Positions 58,048-64,000 of a stretch of 64,000 nt of DNA are shown here, one piece after another. The translations under genes and the position numbers were made by a program. The stretch is from contig OZ010798.1 in NCBI GenBank assembly GCA_963932465.1, positions 14,678,981-14,742,980 on the forward strand. The letters run 5' to 3'. Below the pieces are notes generated by a model. It made no database searches, was not told the DNA's origin, and was given only the letters and a program-made list of their open reading frames with translations. Every line of letters starts with the position of its first letter. Position 1 is the stretch's first letter. The stretch comes from Maratus speciosus. Taxonomy: Eukaryota > Arthropoda > Arachnida > Araneae > Salticidae.

Positions 58048-58175
58048 TAGTAACTACTTTTACTACTTGTTACCTTAACTAGTAAATACTTTTACTACTT
58101 GTTACCTTAATTAGTAACTACTTTTACTACTTGTTACCTTAACTAGTAACTACTTTTACTACTTGTTACCTTATT
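58048..58175 (+). repeat. 32-bp minisatellite
   Basis: TAGTAACTACTTTTACTACT followed by TGTTACCTTAAC, repeated at 58048, 58080, 58112 and 58144 with almost no variation, inside the Tigger 3' subterminal region. A partial diverged unit precedes it. Confidence 0.9.
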
Positions 58176-58284
58176 TTCAACAATGAAAAACTAGATTTAA
58201 ATGTGACCTCCATTCAGCGACCACCTCTCTGAGCAACCGTTTTTGCTTGGAACGAAACGTGGTCGCTTTAGGGAGGTTTTACTG

Positions 58285-58679
58285 TATTTAAATTGAATAA
58301 CGAATGAGGTTATGCATGTTTTAATTACTCCTCCTGTATTAAATACACTAATATCTTTAACAAATATAGTCATTAATTTTAAATATAAAATTATTCTCTA
58401 AAACTAAAAATACTGTGTATTCTTGGACAGTAATGTCTATTTATTTTTGTTTTTTTTCTAAAAGCACACACACACACACACACACACACAAAAAAAGAAT
58501 TACTTTTTAATATATATATAGTGTTTATAAATTTAAAAATTGCCACATTATAAAGTTTACAGTGTTTTCAAAGGTAAATTTGCATTTAACGAACTTTTCG
58601 TATAACGAACTAGCAACTTTTTAAAATAGAAGTTCCAATTTATACATTACAGACACGTGGTTTTATTTAAATTATATAT
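58285..58679. other. Non-coding stretch with (CA)n and a Tigger-like end
   Basis: A (CA)n tract at 58466-58490. TTTACAGTG with CATTTAACGAACTTTTCGTA near 58556-58610 resembles a Tigger end without a partner. Confidence 0.5.
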
Positions 58680-60600
58680 TACTAGCAAACCCCGCGGCTT
58701 TGCTCGCGTATTGGAAATATGCCAAGTGATATTCATATGTCTAAATTTTATTTTAAAAAAATTATACTTTTACGAATAATTCAAAAATTACTATTTAAAA
58801 CACAGTTTAACTAAACCTCATTATTACATTGCATTAGGCAGAAATGAGGCTTAAATTAATAAAAAGAACTAAAACTAAATAAATGATAATTTAAAAAATA
58901 TTTTGAAACTTTTACGCTCATTTCAGTATTCATTTGAAGTTTTGAATAAACCGTTCTTAGTACGCATTTTCATCTAAAAAATAATCATCATTTCAAATTC
59001 CAGGGTCTTGTCTATCGGTCCACTACCTCTCTGGTGGCAGTGGCATTAACATAAAATGCCTATGTTGAAACACAAACTATCACCATTAATTTGGCAACAT
59101 TAATTTTGAAATTGATTTTGTATTTCCTAATATTCCATAGAAATGGTAATTCAGAAAGTTTTTAAAGGCTTTTTTTAGAACATTTGCTGTTAATCCTTGC
59201 CAACCCGATGTGGTAGTGGCACTAGCATAAAATATAACCTCTGTGGAATCAGAGACTATCACCATTGATTCGCAACCATTACTTTTGTAATCGGTTTACT
59301 ATTTCTCGAGATTGCATAGAAATCGTAATTTAGGACTTTTTATTAGTTACCTTTTCGCCCCTTTCCTTCGCTTCACCTCTTTTAAATTTCAAATTTATTT
59401 TCGACAGTTCTTAGAGGGCATTTATATGTTATAAGAAATAACCATGTCTTATTTAAAGTTTCTTGTCTCTTCAGTATCACAGAAATCGCAATTTAGAACG
59501 TATTTTGCTCCTGCAAATTCCAGGTGGTAGTGACACCAACATGCAATAGAGGCTATGTTTAAGCAAAGGCTGTCATGATCAATTTCCAACCACTACTTTT
59601 GAAATCGGTTTGCTACTTTCTGAGTTTGCGTAAAAATCGCCATTTAGAACGTTTTTAGAACGCTTTCAGCGAGTTATCAACCTTCGTAAATTTCGTTTTT
59701 TTTTTATTTTTCTTAAAGATCATTTGTGTCTTATAACTACCATTCCAAATTTCATGTTTCTAGGCCCTTCAATAGCACAAAAGTCGCATTTTTAGAACGT
59801 TTTTTGCTCCTGCACCGCCTTTGGGGTAATGGCACCGACGTATATAGCCTATATTGGAGCAAGGGCTGTCACCATCATTTTGACACCATTATTTTTTAAA
59901 TCGGTTTGTTACTTCCTGAGATTGCGTAGAAATCGCCATTTACAACGTTTTTAGAACGCTTTTTTGCAGATTTTCACAACCTTTAAATTTCGAATATTTT
60001 AAGAAATGTTCTTAGAAATCATTTATATCTTATAAGTAACTACCCTTCCAAATTTCATGTTTCTAAGCCCTTCAATAACACAAAAATCGCATTATCTTAT
60101 AAGTAACCACCCTTCCAAATTTCATGTTTCTAGGCCCTTCAATAACACAAAAATCGCATTATTAGAACGTTTTTTGCTCCTGCACCGCCTCTGGCACCGA
60201 CATAAAATATAACCTATATTGGAGCAAGGGCTGCCACCATCATTTTGACACTATTATTTTTTTAATCGGTTTGTTACTTCCTGAGATTGCGTAGAAATCG
60301 CCATTTACAACGTTTTTTAGAACGCTTTTTTGCGGATTTTCACCCCCTGTAAATTTCGAATGTTTTAAGAAATGTTCTTAGAAATCATTTATATCTTATA
60401 AGTAATTACCCTTCCAAATTTCATGTTTCTAGGCCCTTCAATAACACAAAAATCGCATTATTAGAACGTTTTTTGCTCCTACACTCCCTTTGGATTAGTG
60501 GCACGGACATTAGATATAGCCTATGTTCTAAGTGGGACTAATACAATCATTTCGATACTAATACTTTTGAAATCGGTTCGTAGCTCCAGAGATTACCTCG
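58680..60600 (+). repeat. Retroposon-type relic leading into a ~300-bp degenerate tandem array
   Basis: Opens with ACTAGCAAACCCCGCGGCTT (58682). TTCCTGAGATTGCGTAGAAAT-type sequence recurs near 59130, 59318, 59611, 59909 and 60278. Each unit has a GCACCGACAT-like block, AATCGGTTTGTTACT and CCAAATTTCATGTTTCTAGG. Units grow more alike to the right. A 60-bp sub-duplication (CAAATTTCATGTTTCTARGC, 60051 and 60115) is also present. No protein is evident. Confidence 0.7.
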
Positions 60601-62273
60601 AACAAACAATTTTCATTCACGGCACTCTGGCCTGGCCGGGCCCGGTTCGTACTTTTTTCTGAAGACTCGGGCAGGGCCTAGTGACTACTCTTTATGGACC
60701 TTACTTTACCGGGTTCGGGCCTTACTTTTTTCCTGAAGGATCGGGTCGGTCTGGGCCATAATCAATATTTCAATATAAATCAATATAAATCAATATAAAT
60801 CAATATTTCAATTACTGCCCATCAAATATCGCAATGGCTTAGTTACACTTCAAGAAAAATAAGATTTATGAAATGTATTTTTGTGCTATGAAATATTATC
60901 TCATATAGTATACAGAAAAATTCCATCTATATTTAATATTTATTAATAATATTAATTTTTGTATACATAGCATATAAATATAATATGGTGTATTCACTTA
61001 AATTTACCTATAATTTAATAATTTATGTAAGTTAAAGTTATTTAACAGAGTTTCGACGAAGTTTGAGTGGTTAAAACCAATTTTGACCAGTTTTAGGTGG
61101 TAAAACCAATTTTGACCAGTTTTAGGCAGTTAAAACGAGTTTTGACCACTGTTCTTGTTAAAATTAGTTTCGACAAGTCAAAATTACAACTTTGTTTTTT
61201 TTATTTTTTATATAATCTATGCTGTGATATCCTATGACATAGGGAAATTAAGGGGTAACAAGTAAAAATTAAATTTAAAAAATCAAAAAACCCGACTGCG
61301 TAAAAAGCGAACTCATTAATTATTTCTCATCCATGTGAAACTATTTTTTATATTACTTACCTATTTTTTTATTTACTTGTATGTATAACTTTTAAGTTGT
61401 GTTTAATGGTTAGTTCTTATCTATAAACACTGTTTTGATAAGCCCATAGATGTCTATGAAGGTTAGAGTTGTAGTAAAGCTAGAGATCCTAACCTACAAC
61501 ACTTCCAGTTTGTGTAATATTTAAACGGAGCTTCTGACTGTAAAATAGTCAATGAAACATCGTCTTCATTTTGAAAAACCTATCCAATGATAGGCCACTT
61601 AATGGGGTGCGTAATTTTCTTTTCGTCTATATCGCCATTTTTATATTACGGCCGCCATTTTCAATTTATAAAAACAAACCCTATCCCATAACCATCGGGA
61701 GGTTAAGACGAATCGATAGAGACCTCATTCATTAAAACCCATCCAGCCTTTGGGATGTTTCGAGGGTATAAAGAAATCCACATACCCAGATACACGTGAA
61801 ACACATAACCCTTCTTGGCAGTCGGGCAAAAAGAAGCAGTTGCATAAAAATGTCAGAAATAAAATATTTAAAATTGGTCGAAGAATGTGTAAAATATCAG
61901 AGAAATCGATTTTGGAAAACTTAAATCGATTGAATATGCCCCTTTCCTTTTTAAAGGCATTATGTATTATTCGTAATTTGAGCTGAAAATGCTGTCATCA
62001 TTATCCCTTCAGATGTGATGAACAGTTTTACAGTTAGAGATAGACAATTACTGGTCTTGAAATCTTATCCCTGCGGTACATTAAAGAGAGATCTATCTAA
62101 GTTAGCAAATAAAGTATTTCTAAAAATTTAGGTCAGGGAATCGATTAAAGTTTTAACAGGGTTATTCGAAGATTTTCCTAATCCATTAATGGGTTTTTAT
62201 TTTGTTTTACTGGTTTTAATTTTTATATGAAAAAACATTGAATGTTTTAAACAACTATTTTTGTTTTTATATA
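60601..62273. other. Non-coding stretch
   Basis: A GC-richer patch with GGGTCGGT/CCGGGTTCGG words lies at 60630-60755, CAATATAAAT repeats at 60770-60805, and three imperfect copies of CAATTTTGACCAGTTTTAGG at 61076-61140. The 78-codon frame at 61750-61986 has no domain I recognise. No gene supported. Confidence 0.45.
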
Positions 62274-63404
62274 CAGTGAAACCTCCCTGTGCGACCACCT
62301 CCATTAAGCGACTACATCCCTGAACGACCATTTTTTCACGAAACGAAATTTATTCCCATAGGTTCAATATTAGTTTTACCCCTATTCAGAGACCACATCA
62401 GTTGAACTCCCTCATGAGCGACCCATTTCTTTGAAGAAAATGAAACACATTCCGCTTTTCCTAGTCGCTTGAAGAAAACTGAAAAAAAAGGGTCCTCAAA
62501 ATTGAGTAAAAAGTACTCAATTTTAAATACACTTACACATACTCAAATTAGCTCTGATCCAAATGTACTCAAATTTAAGAAAGATATGTACTCATTTTTG
62601 ATTCCATGGTTGTGTTCAGATACGAATCGTTATGTACTGTGCCCTGTACCTACAAATTAAAGTAAAAATGTACTGACATTTATTTCACAATTATTAACGG
62701 GAAACGATTAATTGATTATTTATTAAAAAAAAATAGCAAAATTATTAGGAAGATACACAAATCGAATACTTTTATGAAAAGAGCATTATTTGCAAGCACT
62801 TTTAAATTATTTTAAAATACTGTGCATAGTTTAATATTTGCATTAATCCTTTTATGCCGTCTTTTTATGCACCTTTTATGCCGTCATAAATGAAATAAAC
62901 CATTACAGGGTACACAATTATCGTTTTGTTTGGGTTTGATAGAATGTGATGAATCAAAATTGAGAAAGGATAGGTTCATTTTTGATCCAAACATACTCAA
63001 TTCGATATAAGTACATCGATTTACTCATTTTTAAGTACTTCATTTTTTTTAGTGAATGTTTTATCAGAATAATAATTCCGGAGAGGCGCATTATTCACCA
63101 AACTTCTAAACTAAGTTTAGAATTTTTATTTATTCCGGTAACTGTGAAGTGTTTAAACATCTTTGTGGCTTTTTAGGCAATGAATTTAATTATGATGACA
63201 AAGTAAGGATAACTTGTCAATGAACTCCCCTGCGCTATTCTGTCAGGAAACTCTCAAAGAAATAGATAAATTAATAAAATTGTCATAATTTGTTCCCGTC
63301 AAAAAAAAAAAAGCATTTATTTACTGAATCTTGAAAGGACTTGGAAATAAAAGTAATAGAAGATAAAACCCTAAAACCAAAGCAAACGTCCATGCATTCA
63401 TTGT
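62274..63404 (+). mobile_element. Internally deleted relative of the 54.5-kb Tigger, right end lost
   Basis: Left end CAGTGAAACCTCCCTGTGCG preceded by TA, with subterminal GCGACCACCTCC repeats to about 62470, collinear with 54514-54710. The last-exon region is recognisable at 63078-63400 (GAGGCGCATTATTCACCAAA, TTTTTAGGCAATGAAT, TGTCAGGAAACTCTCAAA, AAACCAAAGCAAACGTCCAT), with many stops. Between them, 62490-63050 is unrelated sequence with GAGTAAAAAGTACTCAATTT hairpins. The right end is replaced by the hairpin element at 63405. Confidence 0.75.
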
Positions 63405-63530
63405 TAGGTAGCTTTCATTACAAAAAGCTACCTAGTGCAGCCGTTCGGAGGAAAGCGATTTAAAAAAATTTTGGTATATTTTCATCGATCATGACCCCCA
63501 GACCCCGAAACCACCCTCCGTTCAAAATTG

Positions 63531-63562
<32 letters not shown>

Positions 63563-64000
63563 CTGATCTATGTCACACTGTAACTCTCGTAATTATGAAC
63601 CGATTTCGATGTAATTCGGTGTGTACATAGTACATACCAATGTCTCGACCGAGTTCGTTGGCCAGCTTCATCCGCCACTTTGTTTCAAAATGGCGGCCAT
63701 TTAAAAATGTAAAAAAAAAATTAAAATTTGAAATGTGGTACCAAAAAATTAAAAATGGAAAAATATTTTTTTCTTATGTATTTGACCTATATACAAAGAT
63801 TCCGGAGCTGTTTTTGTTTCGTCTATATCTTAACAAATGGCTGAGTTATAGCATTTTGAATTTCTAGCCTGAATTTTGTCACGCGATAAAAGGCGTATTT
63901 ATGAACCGATTTGGATGTAACTTCGTTTATACATAGTACATACCAATGTCTCGACCGGGTTCGTTGGCCAGCTTCATCCGCCATCTTGTTTAAAAATGGC
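63405..64000 (+). mobile_element. Hairpin/microsatellite element, copy 2 (runs off the window)
   Basis: Starts with a perfect 10-bp hairpin TAGGTAGCTT...AAGCTACCTA (63405-63434). Then come GATCATGACCCCCAGACCCC, a (TA)n tract at 63530-63560, and tandem units of 305 bp (TACATACCAATGTCTCGACC at about 63631 and 63936; GCCAGCTTCATCCGCC). Organisation parallels 7678-8500. Truncated by the window end. Confidence 0.6.

Larger units (their letters stand above)
54514..58284 (+). mobile_element. Tigger element with both ends, split by a hAT
   Basis: Ends are CAGAGAAACCTCCCTGTGCG and, at right, TCGCTTTAGGGAGGTTTTACTG; TA at 54512-54513 and 58285-58286. GCGACCACCTCC-type subterminal repeats occur on both sides. 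Overall 3771 bp; without the 1364-bp hAT and its 8-bp duplication it is 2.4 kb, normal for Tigger. It encodes a two-exon transposase. A 32-bp minisatellite lies near the right end (58048-58175). Confidence 0.92.

Noticed and set aside
58048..58175. CRISPR array
   Set aside because: The repeats are contiguous with no spacers, and the genome is eukaryotic.
61750..61986. 78-codon frame MGCFEGIKKSTYPD
   Set aside because: No recognisable family and no neighbouring exons; chance frame in AT-rich DNA is more likely.

Overview
The window is AT-rich eukaryotic DNA (roughly 70% A+T by eye) with no intact host gene that I can recognise. It reads as a dense, nested graveyard of transposable elements. 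The element mix is short non-autonomous DNA transposons with TA, TTAA or 8-bp target duplications, Tigger/pogo and mariner transposase relics, a Penelope-like retroelement, tRNA-derived SINEs, and hairpin-plus-microsatellite repeats. This fits an arthropod, perhaps a chelicerate, but the species assignment is an inference and weak. Almost every open frame over 60 codons is chance, an inverted-repeat arm or a transposon shadow.

Layout. 1-1.1 kb: a 400-bp tandem duplication that includes a mariner-type foldback. 1.4-5.2 kb: a repeat with ~500-bp inverted arms, whose left arm is broken by a pogo-like element (zinc-finger C-terminus) and a Tigger relic. 5.2-11 kb: old dispersed repeats, a hairpin/microsatellite element and a hammerhead-ribozyme-like motif near 11.04 kb. 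11.2-12.7 kb: a CACTG-ended element that carries a tRNA-type SINE; a sister copy at 30.9-32.3 kb lacks the SINE. 13.5-19 kb: TTAA-flanked foldback and MITE copies. 19.4-20 kb: a ~170-bp satellite. 20.3-21.4 kb: a hAT element with a perfect 8-bp target duplication, then a tRNA-Ser-derived SINE. 22.6-26.6 kb: dispersed repeats and foldbacks.

26.7-29.1 kb (minus strand): a decayed Penelope-like reverse transcriptase, interrupted twice by TTAA-flanked elements and preceded by a hammerhead-like motif. 30.8-33.2 kb: a piggyBac-like MITE that contains the second CACTG element. 33.6-34.2 kb: a second hAT copy. 35.8-38.4 kb: a strikingly AT-rich insert, lodged in a (TA)n tract, that carries a separate, 5'-truncated reverse transcriptase. 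40.7-41.5 kb: an 811-bp Tigger-like element that keeps only the DNA-binding N-terminus. 42-49.7 kb: tandem and inverted repeats and MITEs.

51.2-54.3 kb: a ~351-bp satellite interrupted by a 1.7-kb mariner, which is itself interrupted by a TTAA MITE. 54.5-58.3 kb: a complete-ended Tigger element with a dead transposase, split by a 1.36-kb hAT element. 58.7-60.6 kb: a degenerate ~300-bp tandem array. 62.3-63.4 kb: an internally deleted relative of the Tigger. 63.4 kb to the end: a second hairpin/microsatellite element.

The genes do not form a pathway. What links them is insertion history: many insertions can be dated relative to one another because the host element resumes exactly after the insert, often with a visible target-site duplication.
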